Below are positions 17,198 through 26,916 of a stretch of DNA of 34,629 nt, piece by piece. This DNA is from Bacilli bacterium. Its GTDB lineage: Bacteria > Bacillota_I > Bacilli_A > RF39 > UBA660. The number at the start of each line of letters is the position of its first letter. Within the stretch, counting starts at the first letter, position 1. The stretch lies in contig JAEDJT010000014.1 of the NCBI GenBank assembly GCA_016296185.1, positions 1 to 34,629 on the forward strand. The letters run 5' to 3'. A program made the translations under genes and the position numbers. A model generated the notes under the pieces. The model was not told the DNA's origin and searched no databases. It was given only the letters and a program-made list of their open reading frames with translations.

Positions 17198-18037
17198 TTA
17201 CATTCCTAACGAGATTAATCGATCTAAATAACCCGGTCTATAAAACTTTTGTAGATGTCTATCATCTTTTTTTGCAAACCATTCAGTTCGCTCAAATACA
17301 TCTTTAACTATATCTTTATCTGATGTATCAAAATAGTAACAAATCTTTCTAACTAGTGCCAAATCATTTGCAGAATTATCGACATCAAAAGGATCTGCTT
17401 CAAGTATTTCTTTTAAACGTTTATCACTTTTTGCAAAGTTAGTTATATCTGTTTCTGGTCTAACAAATTTATAATTTTTCTTTTGTTTTTTCTTTTCTTG
17501 TTTAAGACGTTCACGTTCATATGCTTCAGCTTTAAGCCTCTCTTGTTCATCAGATAGTTCTATTAATTTATCAAATATAGCCACATTACATTCTTTTAAT
17601 TCTGTATCTACTATAGTTTCTAACATTGGACTAACTATATGTCTAACTCTACACCAGACTTCTAATTGTTGACCAGTAAAATCCATAAATCTTGTTTCAA
17701 AATCTTCAGTAGTTTTCTTAATTATAAATATATGAGCACCAGCTCCAGAGGAGCTTAATTCAATTAAAGAAGGAGTATCGGCTGTTTGTTTAATCCATTT
17801 ATAGACTGGATGATTAAAATTACAATGATCACAATCAATACAATAAATTGAGTAACCAGTAGTTCCAATTGGTCCAAGTTTAATTGATATTGAATATCCA
17901 TTTTGACGTGCTGCTTTAAATTTATAATAAGGAATATGAGCAGCTCCATCAATAGTTGAATATTGACCACTAGCATTAACAGGTCTTTTATCCTTACTGA
18001 GTATAAATAAATCTGTACATTGTTTAAGTTTAACCAT
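17198..18037 (-). CDS. Prim-pol (archaeo-eukaryotic-type) primase (279 aa)
   Basis: The catalytic pattern of the AEP superfamily is present: the metal-binding pair Asp68 and Asp70 in IYCIDCDHC, the nucleotide-binding ELSSSGAGAHIFII with His102, and a probable third acidic residue in the following VWCRVRHIVSP strand region. A charged Lys/Glu linker (about 165-190) leads to a helical C-terminal domain (about 200-279) resembling the PriCT-type appendage. It makes primers, and possibly extends them, for the adjacent helicase and polymerase. Identification by motif; moderate to good confidence. Confidence 0.75.
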   Translation of the reverse strand: MVKLKQCTDLFILSKDKRPVNASGQYSTIDGAAHIPYYKFKAARQNGYSISIKLGPIGTTGYSIYCIDCDHCNFNHPVYKWIKQTADTPSLIELSSSGAGAHIFIIKKTTEDFETRFMDFTGQQLEVWCRVRHIVSPMLETIVDTELKECNVAIFDKLIELSDEQERLKAEAYERERLKQEKKKQKKNYKFVRPETDITNFAKSDKRLKEILEADPFDVDNSANDLALVRKICYYFDTSDKDIVKDVFERTEWFAKKDDRHLQKFYRPGYLDRLISLGM

Positions 18038-18039
18038 AT

Positions 18040-18921
18040 CTAAGGTAGCCTTCCTTTTCTTTGATATGCTTCAGTTCTAAATTGATTTATATTGTTTATA
18101 TACTTAAAAATTTTATTTAAGAATGGTATCTTATCATGATCATTAATTGTATGTTCTGGATGTAAACAATCAAACTCTAGTACTTTGGCTAAATCTTTTA
18201 GTGGTACATTGTATTTGGTTAACATTCTTAATAGAACTAGATTACTTGGGAAATAGAAAGATAGACCATGTTCTTTATATACACCTTTTATGAATTCATA
18301 AACTTGATATAAGTTTTTTAAATTCTTTCCTTCTAATATTTTTTCTGCTGTTACAACTCCTACTTTTGGAACACCTGGTATATTATCTATTCTATCTCCA
18401 AGTAAAAACTGTTTAGCTAGTTCATGCATACTTGATTGAATTGTTGTTTCAATTAATTTTATTCCTGTTTTCTTTTTAGATTTAATTGTTAGTTTTGGTA
18501 TTTGTAGAAAATCTTTATCACAAGATATAATCATTACACGATTACGTTCATCTTCAACTAGATTAGAAGCTATAATTGAAATAAGATCATCACATTCAAA
18601 CACCATAGAAGCTACAATAGTAACTCTGAAAGCTTGTAGTATTTTAATACATTCATTTTTAAATTCTATCCAGTTTTTAGCATATGAATTAATCCTTTGT
18701 GCTTTATAATAAGGAAATAAAACAGTTCTAAATCCACGATTAAGAGAAATACAAAAATAAAATTTTGGATCAACTCTGTTATACTCTTTATAATATCTAC
18801 GAGCTTCTCTTATTTCTCTATCTTTAATTTTTAACATTGTTTGAACTGCGATATGTGGAGCTAGTTTAGTTGCAAACATAGCTCTTAATAATATATCTCC
18901 GTCATATAATATATGTATCAT
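18040..18921 (-). CDS. 5'-3' exonuclease / flap endonuclease (293 aa)
   Basis: Belongs to the FEN/PIN-like 5' nucleases (T5 D15, T7 gp6, Pol I N-domain). Metal ligands occur in HILYDGDILL (Asp7, Asp9), FECDDLISII near 130, and IISCDKDFLQI near 150. The helix-3-turn-helix DNA-binding unit LLGDRIDNIPGVPKVG lies near 190. It would remove RNA primers or degrade host DNA. It is the first gene after promoter-like copy 4. Its ATG begins only 14 nt after the first G of that element, and it has no clear Shine-Dalgarno sequence. Confidence 0.85.
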   Translation of the reverse strand: MIHILYDGDILLRAMFATKLAPHIAVQTMLKIKDREIREARRYYKEYNRVDPKFYFCISLNRGFRTVLFPYYKAQRINSYAKNWIEFKNECIKILQAFRVTIVASMVFECDDLISIIASNLVEDERNRVMIISCDKDFLQIPKLTIKSKKKTGIKLIETTIQSSMHELAKQFLLGDRIDNIPGVPKVGVVTAEKILEGKNLKNLYQVYEFIKGVYKEHGLSFYFPSNLVLLRMLTKYNVPLKDLAKVLEFDCLHPEHTINDHDKIPFLNKIFKYINNINQFRTEAYQRKGRLP

Positions 18922-18957
18922 ATTAATATTATTCCCAGTTTATTTATTTTTGAAACA
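18911..18957 (-). promoter_or_regulatory. Bipartite promoter-like element, copy 4
   Basis: TGTTT (18957-18953), 17 nt, GGAATAATA (18935-18927), then TTAATATG, whose ATG starts the exonuclease gene. It lies in the only gap between the tail and replication cassettes and so would drive replication and, by read-through, all head genes. Its left box is the most divergent of the five (TGTTTCAAA). Confidence 0.65.
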
Positions 18958-18960
18958 TCT

Positions 18961-20535
18961 TTATTTTGATTTCTTTTGTTGATCTGCTCTTGGTACTAAT
19001 CTAATATTATATATTTTTGTAGTTGGCATAAGAGAGATTTTAGTCCAATCTGAATATGATATTGGATAACGTAAAGTTTTTGTATATAGATACCACCAGT
19101 TATCAGGATTATTTTGATCAGTACGAATTGGAATATCATTTGCTATTGGTACATCACTTGACGACTCTGTTGAAATTGAATTACCATCAATAATATTTAT
19201 TTTTCCTTCAAATACTATTTCAGTATCTTGCATTGTAGATCCACCATTATCAGGCTCTAAATCAGAACCAATGTATATAAAATTATCAAATGATAAAGTA
19301 CCAGTTGATACATCTATAGGTTCATATTCTCCTGAGTCTTCAACTTTTCTATATCTATAAAGTATTTTATTATCAACTAAATAACTTCCATATTGAGCAC
19401 CGATAATACCTAGAGCTGTATGACATCCCGATACAACCTTATTACCTAAGATATGCATCATCATACTTGCTCTTTGTGGAGATCTAATTATTAATGTATT
19501 TAAGTCTTTACTATATGATACATCTTCTCTTAAATATTGGGAGATCATATCTTCATATGCACTTAATTGATTAAATTTAAAATAACTTCTAATTTTCATT
19601 AACCAAGTATTAAGAGATACATAAGCTCCAATAACAGTTAAAGCTTCTTTATCAACTACTGCACAAGTGAATTTATCAATTGAACCAACTCCAAGCATTG
19701 GAAGTGTATGTTGATATTCTTGAGCTACTGATAAATCAGATGAGTCTATCCAATATATTGAAGATGTATTATAATTAACTAGATAAAACATAGTTGCAGT
19801 TGGTTGACCTACAAAATACGATCCAACTATTCTACTATCTTCACTCCATAATACAGTTGAAACAGCAGTATCTACAGAACTCCAATCATAAGGAGTAGAG
19901 CCAATTATATTTAATCTAGTTGATAGATATAAAGTATTACCAGCTACAAAAGCATCTCTAATATAATCAGTATCAGTTTTCAGTGTTACAGTTGTATAAC
20001 CAGATAAAGTTACAGTAAAAGTTTCGCCAAAGGTATTAGGCATTGGAGTAGTATAGTTTATATTATAAAATGTTTCTCCAATATAACATCTAAATTCTCC
20101 AAGTGGTACTATCCAACGATCACCTATCTGTAATTCTAATTGTTTATTTGAGTTAATTCTACCAGTTAAACTAACAGTTGATTTAGGAGTTTTATTATTT
20201 AAAAACTCATATGTAGTTTCTGTTTCATTAAATCCAACTATTCCCTGAAATCCACCAACATACTTTTCTTTTAATGCTGATAGATCTGTTACAAGAAATC
20301 CTTCAGATGTTTTATAAGCAATTTTATCATTAATCTTAAATATAAATTCTGTTATAGGAGTAATTGATTTTACATTAACATCATTACCTAAAGAGTCAAA
20401 TACAACTTGTTGTTCTAGGTTATATGTTGATACAAAACCAGCTTCATCAATATAATAGTTTTGACCATGAATAACAGGTATACCATACTTCTCTTGAAAT
20501 TCAGGATTTATTCTTGTATCATTTGAAAATATCAT
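18961..20535 (-). CDS. Beta-rich tail protein, possible tail nozzle (524 aa)
   Basis: Last gene of the tail cassette. Almost entirely beta-strand, with repeated blocks that alternate short strands and Gly/Asn turns (residues 20-330). A helical insertion LNTWLMKIRSYFKF...YEDMISQYL lies near 300-325, then more strands including FDNFIYIGSD, and a basic C-terminus (PRADQQKKSK). Size and all-beta propeller-like pattern recall tail tubular protein B/nozzle proteins of podoviruses, but a receptor-binding protein is equally possible. No catalytic motif seen. Confidence 0.5.
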   Translation of the reverse strand: MIFSNDTRINPEFQEKYGIPVIHGQNYYIDEAGFVSTYNLEQQVVFDSLGNDVNVKSITPITEFIFKINDKIAYKTSEGFLVTDLSALKEKYVGGFQGIVGFNETETTYEFLNNKTPKSTVSLTGRINSNKQLELQIGDRWIVPLGEFRCYIGETFYNINYTTPMPNTFGETFTVTLSGYTTVTLKTDTDYIRDAFVAGNTLYLSTRLNIIGSTPYDWSSVDTAVSTVLWSEDSRIVGSYFVGQPTATMFYLVNYNTSSIYWIDSSDLSVAQEYQHTLPMLGVGSIDKFTCAVVDKEALTVIGAYVSLNTWLMKIRSYFKFNQLSAYEDMISQYLREDVSYSKDLNTLIIRSPQRASMMMHILGNKVVSGCHTALGIIGAQYGSYLVDNKILYRYRKVEDSGEYEPIDVSTGTLSFDNFIYIGSDLEPDNGGSTMQDTEIVFEGKINIIDGNSISTESSSDVPIANDIPIRTDQNNPDNWWYLYTKTLRYPISYSDWTKISLMPTTKIYNIRLVPRADQQKKSK

Positions 20536-20550
20536 ATTTGTACACGTCCT

Positions 20551-22947
20551 TTATTTACTTTGATTAAATACATCTGCATATGTATTATAATCTAATTTAT
20601 AGTTGTTAAAAAATTCTGAGTCTGTTAATTTATGAGTATCTTTAGATGTAAAATTAGTTACTACTTTCTCTGTATCTAATACTGAACATTCATCTAAATG
20701 AAATATTCCTTTAAAATATTGAGGAGTACTTTCTGAATTATAACCTAGATTTACTGTTGCACTTGTAGTATAAGTTCCTGTATAAGTATATGTTGCTGTT
20801 GTTGAGTCATTAACAAAGAATTCAACTTTATTTTCTGATACAACAACCTTTAATTTATATTTTGTGTTAGGTTCTACTGTTGTAACTGTATTTCCTGATG
20901 TTGTATAAAATCTTAATTCACCACTCTGATTAATAAATAGACCTGAAGCTATTCCATTAGTTATATATTGAGTTCCATCTTTAACATTATTTGGAGTAGT
21001 AAAAGATAAAGTCCAAGTTGTTTGATCAGGAATTTTAGAACCTCTAGTTACTGTTACATAATTTGTATTACTAAAATCAGATACATTACATTTATCATCT
21101 ATAGTTGGATTACCAACAAGATTTACAATTGATGAATTAATACTTGTTGTAGTTATTTCATATTCTTCAATTTTATCAGCAAGTAATGAACTATCAAATT
21201 TATTTTCAACATCTAATTCATTAAACCAAGCTCGATTAATATAATAATCTTTTTGTTTTGCAAGTGCTAATCTAGTTGCAAATCCTTGAGGATCATTATC
21301 TGGTATCTCATCTAATCCTGGAACAAAATCTAATTCTAAATCTGATGTTCCTTTTCTTCTACTCTTAAATACTAGTTCATGATATATTGCTCTACCCTGA
21401 TAATTAATACCATTAGTAGTCCAATATCTAGTATCATCTGTTTCAACTTCAGATCCTCTAATTGGTTGCCAAATCTGTTGAGGTGACTCTAACTTACCTC
21501 TAGTGTATGTACATCCTGGCATAAATATTCTACATACTGCGCCTTTATCATTTCCACCAGTACCACCACTAAACCAGTTATCATTTCTTTGAGAGTTCCT
21601 TAGTTCAAATCTATAACGTTCATATAAATGAGTTGTATCATTTGAACCATCCATATACATAACACCATAAGAACACGGTTTATTAAAGGTTATACTATTA
21701 AGATATTTAGAGTCATTACATCCAACATTAGCACTGAATGTATTATCATATCCATTACCTAAATAATATAAAACTATTCCTGGTACTTGTCTAAATGTTG
21801 TTTGAGTATTATTTAATAAATCTTCATCTGTAGTAGTATTCCAATCAAATACATTAGCTACTTGAGACTCTGTTACAAGAGCATCTTGAATATTAGAAGA
21901 TATACTGTAGTTGATACCCTGTTTAATTCTTGTATCTCTATCAGTTACTAATGCTTGTTTTTGATCAAGTGTAATCATATTATGCTTATTATATAAATCA
22001 ATAGAATTCATAAATTCATGTTGATCAACATTATATATATCTTGTACACTTGAAGGAGTATAAGATGTTAGAGTAGCTAGATTAATATAATCTTTATTAG
22101 TGATTGAAGTATTATCTTCTTTTACTTTTGTTTCACTTAAATCAATATCAATATCTATAGCTGGACTTGATACTGTTGTAGAAGTTGATGTAGTATTATC
22201 ATTCTTTCCACCAAATATTAAATATTTTTGAACTGACTCACAATATCTTTGTTGTTCAGCTATAAGAGTATATGATTGTCCATTATCTTCACTTAGATAA
22301 AAAGATACTTTACCAGTTGAATATGTATCTTGTTTAGCTCTAATAATATACCATTTATTTAGTTCAGCATTTTCTTTTATAGTAACATTTGTACCAGCCC
22401 AAGATGAAGATGTTCTAACCCAAGATCGAATTGTATTATCAGGAGTAATATCTAATTGTAATCCATCTCCCTGACCTACTAATTGTCTATTATTTGCTGA
22501 AGTTTTATTAATTCTAAATTTAATATAAATATCATATGCTCTTGAATATGAACTTGTTTTCGATATAATATATTTAGTAGTTGTAAAGTTATTAGCTATT
22601 GCAGTACTATTATTATAATCAGCAGTATTAATATAGTTAGTTGAATTAAAATCATAGTTAGCTACATCTGGTTGAGGATCTAATAAACCAAACTTAGTAT
22701 TCCACATTGGAGCTGAACTTGCATAGATAGGAATTTGAATGTCATTAGATAAAGTTCTTGATAGTTTAGTTTGTAATGTATCTCCTAATAATAATTTAAT
22801 AAGAGGACGTATACAAAAAGTATCACAATATTTATGCATATTTAGAAGGTCTGACTCTAATCGTTTTTCCTTTGTCAAACTTTCTTCATATAAATTAACT
22901 TTATCAACAATTAAATTTGCTCTTGTTTGTAATTCTAAATAATTCAT
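20551..22947 (-). CDS. Large tail protein with two LamG-like lectin domains (798 aa)
   Basis: Two concanavalin/LamG-like beta-sandwich regions are visible by their pattern of aromatic, Gly and Asn-rich strands. One lies about residues 120-270 (YDIYIKFRINKTSANNRQLV..., LNKWYIIRAKQD, VSFYLSEDNGQSY). The other lies about 640-770 (TTWTLSFTTPNN, SGELRFYTTSG, NTKYKLKVVVSENKVEFFV, FKGIFHLDEC). The helical N-terminus (1-60) could attach to the tail. A middle part with GWM-free, Arg/Gly-rich text has no match known to me. Likely binds host surface sugar. The neighbour on the right is a related LamG protein. Confidence 0.6.
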   Translation of the reverse strand: MNYLELQTRANLIVDKVNLYEESLTKEKRLESDLLNMHKYCDTFCIRPLIKLLLGDTLQTKLSRTLSNDIQIPIYASSAPMWNTKFGLLDPQPDVANYDFNSTNYINTADYNNSTAIANNFTTTKYIISKTSSYSRAYDIYIKFRINKTSANNRQLVGQGDGLQLDITPDNTIRSWVRTSSSWAGTNVTIKENAELNKWYIIRAKQDTYSTGKVSFYLSEDNGQSYTLIAEQQRYCESVQKYLIFGGKNDNTTSTSTTVSSPAIDIDIDLSETKVKEDNTSITNKDYINLATLTSYTPSSVQDIYNVDQHEFMNSIDLYNKHNMITLDQKQALVTDRDTRIKQGINYSISSNIQDALVTESQVANVFDWNTTTDEDLLNNTQTTFRQVPGIVLYYLGNGYDNTFSANVGCNDSKYLNSITFNKPCSYGVMYMDGSNDTTHLYERYRFELRNSQRNDNWFSGGTGGNDKGAVCRIFMPGCTYTRGKLESPQQIWQPIRGSEVETDDTRYWTTNGINYQGRAIYHELVFKSRRKGTSDLELDFVPGLDEIPDNDPQGFATRLALAKQKDYYINRAWFNELDVENKFDSSLLADKIEEYEITTTSINSSIVNLVGNPTIDDKCNVSDFSNTNYVTVTRGSKIPDQTTWTLSFTTPNNVKDGTQYITNGIASGLFINQSGELRFYTTSGNTVTTVEPNTKYKLKVVVSENKVEFFVNDSTTATYTYTGTYTTSATVNLGYNSESTPQYFKGIFHLDECSVLDTEKVVTNFTSKDTHKLTDSEFFNNYKLDYNTYADVFNQSK

Positions 22948-22965
22948 ATTTTATATACATCCTTT

Positions 22966-25143
22966 TTATTTAGTAAAATGTAAATTATTGAGTTTTGATA
23001 TATCACCGAGATTATTAATATCTACTCCTGAAGCTATTAATAAGTTAGTACAATAGGACTCTTGACATTGAGTAGTACTAAAATTAAATTCAAACGCATT
23101 CATAGTACAATCATAAGACCACGGCATACCCATTTCAGCATATTTCTTTCTTAAATCTGTTATAATTAAATATATATTAACGTTATTTTCTGTTGTGCTT
23201 TGACTTGAATTAGCTAATGATATAGTACCACGAGCGTTAACATTTCCACAACCTCCAGTTGTACATGCATCAGTTAGATTTATATAATCGTCTCCACTTG
23301 AATATAATGCCTGACCAGTATATCCAATACCACATCTCATACTATCAACATGCAAATTATAAGTTCCTGGAGTTATTGTAATATTACATCCATCTTTATA
23401 TGAAGTCAATGATCCACTTAATAGATATGTACCACTTGGTATTGCTGTCTCATTTCTATAATTATATAACTCTAATGCAGAAGTACAACACGCAGATTTT
23501 TGTACTTTATGAGTCTGTACAACAAAGTTACTATCATCTAATATACTATCATTTGAACTAGGTACATTAGGATTGAATAATGTTTGACCTGTTTTAAAAC
23601 AACTATTTACTGTTTGTTGACATTCTATTATTCCATCACTTGTTATATTAGTATATGTAATTGTACCTGTTATACATCCACCATTATTACCATCATCAAG
23701 AGTTGTATCTGGATTTTCAGATTGACCATAATTATTAGCTGATCCGCTACCATTCGGAGTAAACCATAATTCATAGGACCAATCAGTACCAACTACTCTA
23801 TTATGAAAATGTGTTTTAAGTAATCCTGTATATCCTTCTCTGAAATCATAATCTAAACATTTAGATCCTGTTTCTTCATAAGATTGCATATCAACATCAA
23901 CTGGTACAACAAGTGATTGATAAGGAGTATAACCTGGACCAAATGCTGGACACGAAGTTCCCTGAAAATCTCTATTATATATAGCAACTAAACTATCATG
24001 AGATGTACAACTAGCTGCACTTGGAGACCAATGTTGAGCATAACTATTCCAGAATACATCCCCTTTTGCAGACTCATCTCGAGATATAATTGATCTTTGT
24101 AAGAATGAGAAAGAATAGTTTCCTATTGTATCATTGTTTAATAATTCAATTGGATTTTCTTGGTGAATTAGATTATGTCTTAACCATGAACCACCTTTAC
24201 CAGCCGTAGGCGCAATTAAATTTGATAACCATAATCCTGGTTTACTTGTTTCAACTGGTACTCCATAAGTACTTTCAGTAGAATTCATCATTGATACAAC
24301 GGTACCAGAAGAACCAAGTCTTCTTGATGAATTTAATAAATCAAATTTACCTTTAAATGCGTATGTTAAATCATATGAAGATAATCCAACTAATAATCCA
24401 TTTGAATTCATAGCTGAAGTACTTCCCTGAGATACTTCATTTGTTGAGAATATATATTTTACTGTTTCAAAGTTATCTGTTGAATATTCAAAAGTTCTAT
24501 TAGATGTACTAGTTACTGTTACTCGAACCCAGTAAGTTGTATTGGCAATAACACTAGCACCAGTAATATATTTATTTTGAGTCCAAGACCAAATTCTAAA
24601 TGCACCATTATAGATTTCTAACATTATTTTATTTTGACCGTGGAAAATTGTTTGACCTGAAGTAACATCTGAACCAGTTTGAAATTTAAAAATAAATTGA
24701 GTACCAACTGTAAAATTATTGTTTGGTTGAGTTACTTTGATGTAATTACTATTATCTTGAAATCCTGATACCCAATGAGTGTTAATATTAAGAGTACCAA
24801 TAACTGTTAGATAATCTGCTAAATGATATTCGATATAAGGTAACTGTTTTTTATCAAAAGTTTTTGTCATTTTAGTAAATAGTGGAAGCCCATCTACTAA
24901 AGTAGTCATATATGTTTGACCATCATCATCAAATCTATTGATTAATATTTTATCAAGTCCTTTAGTGAAATATTTTCTTGACCAACTTATTAAATGATCC
25001 ATATCAGGATATGGAGTTAATTCTTCACCAGGAGCTTGAACAGTAGTACCATCTTGAGGTTTAATACCTTCAGCCTTTTTTAATAATTCAAGTACTTTAT
25101 CAAGTTTGATTTTAGTTATTCTTTGATTAGATTTTCTTTTCAT
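22966..25143 (-). CDS. Large cysteine-rich tail protein with LamG-like domain (725 aa)
   Basis: The basic helical N-terminus (KLDKVLELLKKAEG) is followed by a LamG-like domain at about residues 125-270. That domain has the strand pattern VGTQFIFKFQTG, IMLEIYNGAFRIWSW, TTYWVRVTVTSTSN and YAFKGKFDLLNSS, parallel to the neighbour's domains. The C-terminal third (about 480-700) is unusual: it carries around fifteen cysteines (NGGCITG, SACCTSALEL, ACTTGGCGN, TTQCQESYCTN). That suggests disulfides or metal sites in an extracellular adhesin-like part. Probable receptor-binding fibre or spike. Confidence 0.6.
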   Translation of the reverse strand: MKRKSNQRITKIKLDKVLELLKKAEGIKPQDGTTVQAPGEELTPYPDMDHLISWSRKYFTKGLDKILINRFDDDGQTYMTTLVDGLPLFTKMTKTFDKKQLPYIEYHLADYLTVIGTLNINTHWVSGFQDNSNYIKVTQPNNNFTVGTQFIFKFQTGSDVTSGQTIFHGQNKIMLEIYNGAFRIWSWTQNKYITGASVIANTTYWVRVTVTSTSNRTFEYSTDNFETVKYIFSTNEVSQGSTSAMNSNGLLVGLSSYDLTYAFKGKFDLLNSSRRLGSSGTVVSMMNSTESTYGVPVETSKPGLWLSNLIAPTAGKGGSWLRHNLIHQENPIELLNNDTIGNYSFSFLQRSIISRDESAKGDVFWNSYAQHWSPSAASCTSHDSLVAIYNRDFQGTSCPAFGPGYTPYQSLVVPVDVDMQSYEETGSKCLDYDFREGYTGLLKTHFHNRVVGTDWSYELWFTPNGSGSANNYGQSENPDTTLDDGNNGGCITGTITYTNITSDGIIECQQTVNSCFKTGQTLFNPNVPSSNDSILDDSNFVVQTHKVQKSACCTSALELYNYRNETAIPSGTYLLSGSLTSYKDGCNITITPGTYNLHVDSMRCGIGYTGQALYSSGDDYINLTDACTTGGCGNVNARGTISLANSSQSTTENNVNIYLIITDLRKKYAEMGMPWSYDCTMNAFEFNFSTTQCQESYCTNLLIASGVDINNLGDISKLNNLHFTK

Positions 25144-25146
25144 TAT

Positions 25147-26082
25147 TTATATTACCCAAATCGTTTCGTCTGCACTTGTAAAATAATATGGATTATGATA
25201 TGGAATATAATCATTTGTTAATTCAGGATTTAATGCTGCATTAACTACATAAGGATTAACAACTGAAGCTTGTGCTGTTGCAACTTTAGATAAATCAACT
25301 CCCTGAGTTGGAATAGCTGTATCTTTATAACAAGTAGCATAGTAATTAAAGTTAACAATATTATTAGTTCTTGGATCAACATATGAGTCAGGTCCAGTAG
25401 TATACATTATATCATCACATTTAGAATAATAAAATAAAGTTGATGAACCTACATATTGACCAGCTAATCTTTGGAAATCAGAGTAAACTCCTGATAGATT
25501 TCCTTTATACACATCTGGATAAGTATCAACATTTGAATTAATTATTCTTGTAAATTGTTCTACTTCCGGGAAGTTACAACTTGGAGCTTTACCTTCATCA
25601 ACATTATTAAAATATAATTTATCATTATATTCTAGTACTGAATGATAATCATCAAGTAAATAGTAAACAGAAATTCTATCATCTAAATCATACTTATAAA
25701 CTCTGTCTTTTCCTTCCTTTGATAAAACATCATATCTATATCCTGGACCATCTGTAAATTCAATTGAGTCTTCGATATAAGTTCCACAAGTATGAATTGT
25801 AGAACCAATCCTGTTTATCATTCCGTGAATTAAATTTTTAATATTTTTGTATGTACTTTCTGATAGTAATCTATTTTCTTCTTGTTGTAAAACTTCTTTT
25901 AATAATACATTAGCTGGTAACTCTCTAGTCATATCAACTTCATAAGGATTATCCCAATCTAACTTTTGATATACCTTTACTTTACCTTCAATATAATCAT
26001 TTAGGAATTGTATACATCTTTCATATTCAGATTTGTTAGTAGAACCATCATCATTTACAATTTTAAAGCGTTCTATTGACAT
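25147..26082 (-). CDS. Tail-cassette protein, unknown (311 aa)
   Basis: First large gene of the tail cassette, three nt upstream of the Cys-rich fibre. The N-terminal half is helical and charged (YERCIQFLNDYIEGKVKVYQ, LLKEVLQQEENRLL, IKNLIHGMINRIG). The second half is Tyr/Asp/Asn-rich with short strands and a Pro/Tyr-rich end (YIPYHNPYYF). There is no clear enzyme motif. A baseplate or fibre-attachment role fits the position. The start ATG lies after GGGGAATAATTA, which resembles but does not match the spacing of the five promoter-like elements. Confidence 0.5.
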   Translation of the reverse strand: MSIERFKIVNDDGSTNKSEYERCIQFLNDYIEGKVKVYQKLDWDNPYEVDMTRELPANVLLKEVLQQEENRLLSESTYKNIKNLIHGMINRIGSTIHTCGTYIEDSIEFTDGPGYRYDVLSKEGKDRVYKYDLDDRISVYYLLDDYHSVLEYNDKLYFNNVDEGKAPSCNFPEVEQFTRIINSNVDTYPDVYKGNLSGVYSDFQRLAGQYVGSSTLFYYSKCDDIMYTTGPDSYVDPRTNNIVNFNYYATCYKDTAIPTQGVDLSKVATAQASVVNPYVVNAALNPELTNDYIPYHNPYYFTSADETIWVI

Positions 26083-26085
26083 TAA

Positions 26086-26205
26086 TTATTCCCCATCATC
26101 TAGTAAGTTTACAAAGTTCATACAAGCATTATAAACTCTTTTACAAAATATATCTGAACTCAACATTCGATTGAATAGTTCTTCTATTAATTCATCATCA
26201 GTCAT
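26086..26205 (-). CDS. Small acidic protein (39 aa), unknown
   Basis: Short gene filling the gap between the endonuclease and tail genes. ATG 26205 has AAGGA about nine nt upstream, contained in the end of the endonuclease gene, and it stops three nt before the next ATG. The peptide starts MTDDELIEELFNRML, contains two Cys (FCKRVYNAC) and ends LLDDGE. The exact fit between neighbours supports it as real. Confidence 0.55.
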   Translation of the reverse strand: MTDDELIEELFNRMLSSDIFCKRVYNACMNFVNLLDDGE

Positions 26206-26207
26206 AG

Positions 26208-26561
26208 TTATAAATCCTTATAATTCATCCACTTAATATTATTTTTATCACAATAATCTGCATAAGATGTTTTTGAATTTTTATTTATTTTGATGTTAGG
26301 ATTTTGAAACACCATAATAATTTCAAATTCAGGATGTTGTTCCACAAGTAGTTTCATTTTCTTTCTATCAATTGCAGTCCATCTTCCTTTAAGTTCATAA
26401 ATTAATTTACCTTTGACAAAATCTGGAGTATATTTATGTTTGGTTTCTGGTACTGTATAATCAATCTTTATAGGTTCATATTTGAAACCAAGATACTCAA
26501 GATGTCTAGATAGTCTTTCTTCAAATTTACTTCTGAACTTTAAATTTTTCTTCTTGACCAT
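26208..26561 (-). CDS. T7 endonuclease I-like Holliday junction resolvase (117 aa)
   Basis: Clear homologue of T7 gp3 by motif. It has FRSKFEERLSRHLEYLGFKY at the N-terminus, YTPDF with catalytic Asp47, and the nuclease pair in IYELKGRW (Glu56, Lys58). It also has DRKKMKLLVEQHPE, then IIMVFQN, and TSYADYCDKNNIKW near the end, as in T7's HPELDIRIVF and TSYGEFCEKHGIKF. It resolves branched DNA, needed for recombination, concatemer processing and host DNA breakdown. ATG 26561 has AAGG seven nt upstream; a GTG one codon earlier is less likely. It overlaps the next upstream gene by 35 nt. Confidence 0.9.
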   Translation of the reverse strand: MVKKKNLKFRSKFEERLSRHLEYLGFKYEPIKIDYTVPETKHKYTPDFVKGKLIYELKGRWTAIDRKKMKLLVEQHPEFEIIMVFQNPNIKINKNSKTSYADYCDKNNIKWMNYKDL

Positions 26562-26916
26562 CACTTAACCTTATTATTAATCTATTTTCACTATGTTCAT
26601 CATCATCTAGTTGAGAAAACTTTACTACCAATTGTAATAATTTATCAACTTGTTTTAGAATATCAGTATCTCCATCAGTCATAAGAGTATCAACTTGTTT
26701 AAGTAGATTAGATCTAATTCGTTGAAATTTTACTGTTAACATAGCTGCTACTAATTTACAGTAATCTTTATTCTTAAATAATTCTTCAAGAAATTTTATT
26801 ACTTTTATTGGAGTTAATTCTCGATATTTATTAGCGACATATTTCTGTAAATCTTCACCATTAATATCTCTACTAGCTAAATCAAGTAATTCTTTCTCAC
26901 TTAGTTCTAATGCCAT
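26527..26916 (-). CDS. Helical protein upstream of endonuclease (129 aa); possible small terminase
   Basis: The acidic N-terminal helices (SEKELLDLASRDINGEDLQ) are followed by a long amphipathic helix (about 60-105, VKFQRIRSNLLKQVDTLM) and a short beta end (NRLIIRLSDGQEEKFKV). This order of a small helical N-domain, a coiled-coil oligomerisation region and a C-terminal strand is the general plan of small terminase subunits, which the genome otherwise lacks. There is no specific sequence signature, so this is a guess from shape only. Confidence 0.5.
   Translation of the reverse strand: MALELSEKELLDLASRDINGEDLQKYVANKYRELTPIKVIKFLEELFKNKDYCKLVAAMLTVKFQRIRSNLLKQVDTLMTDGDTDILKQVDKLLQLVVKFSQLDDDEHSENRLIIRLSDGQEEKFKVQK

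Noticed and set aside
26084..26107. Sixth copy of the bipartite element (GGAATAATT before the 311-aa gene, with TGTAA upstream)
   Set aside because: Right box has a mismatch, left box is TGTAA, spacing is one nt short, and the site is coding sequence for the end of a 39-aa gene.
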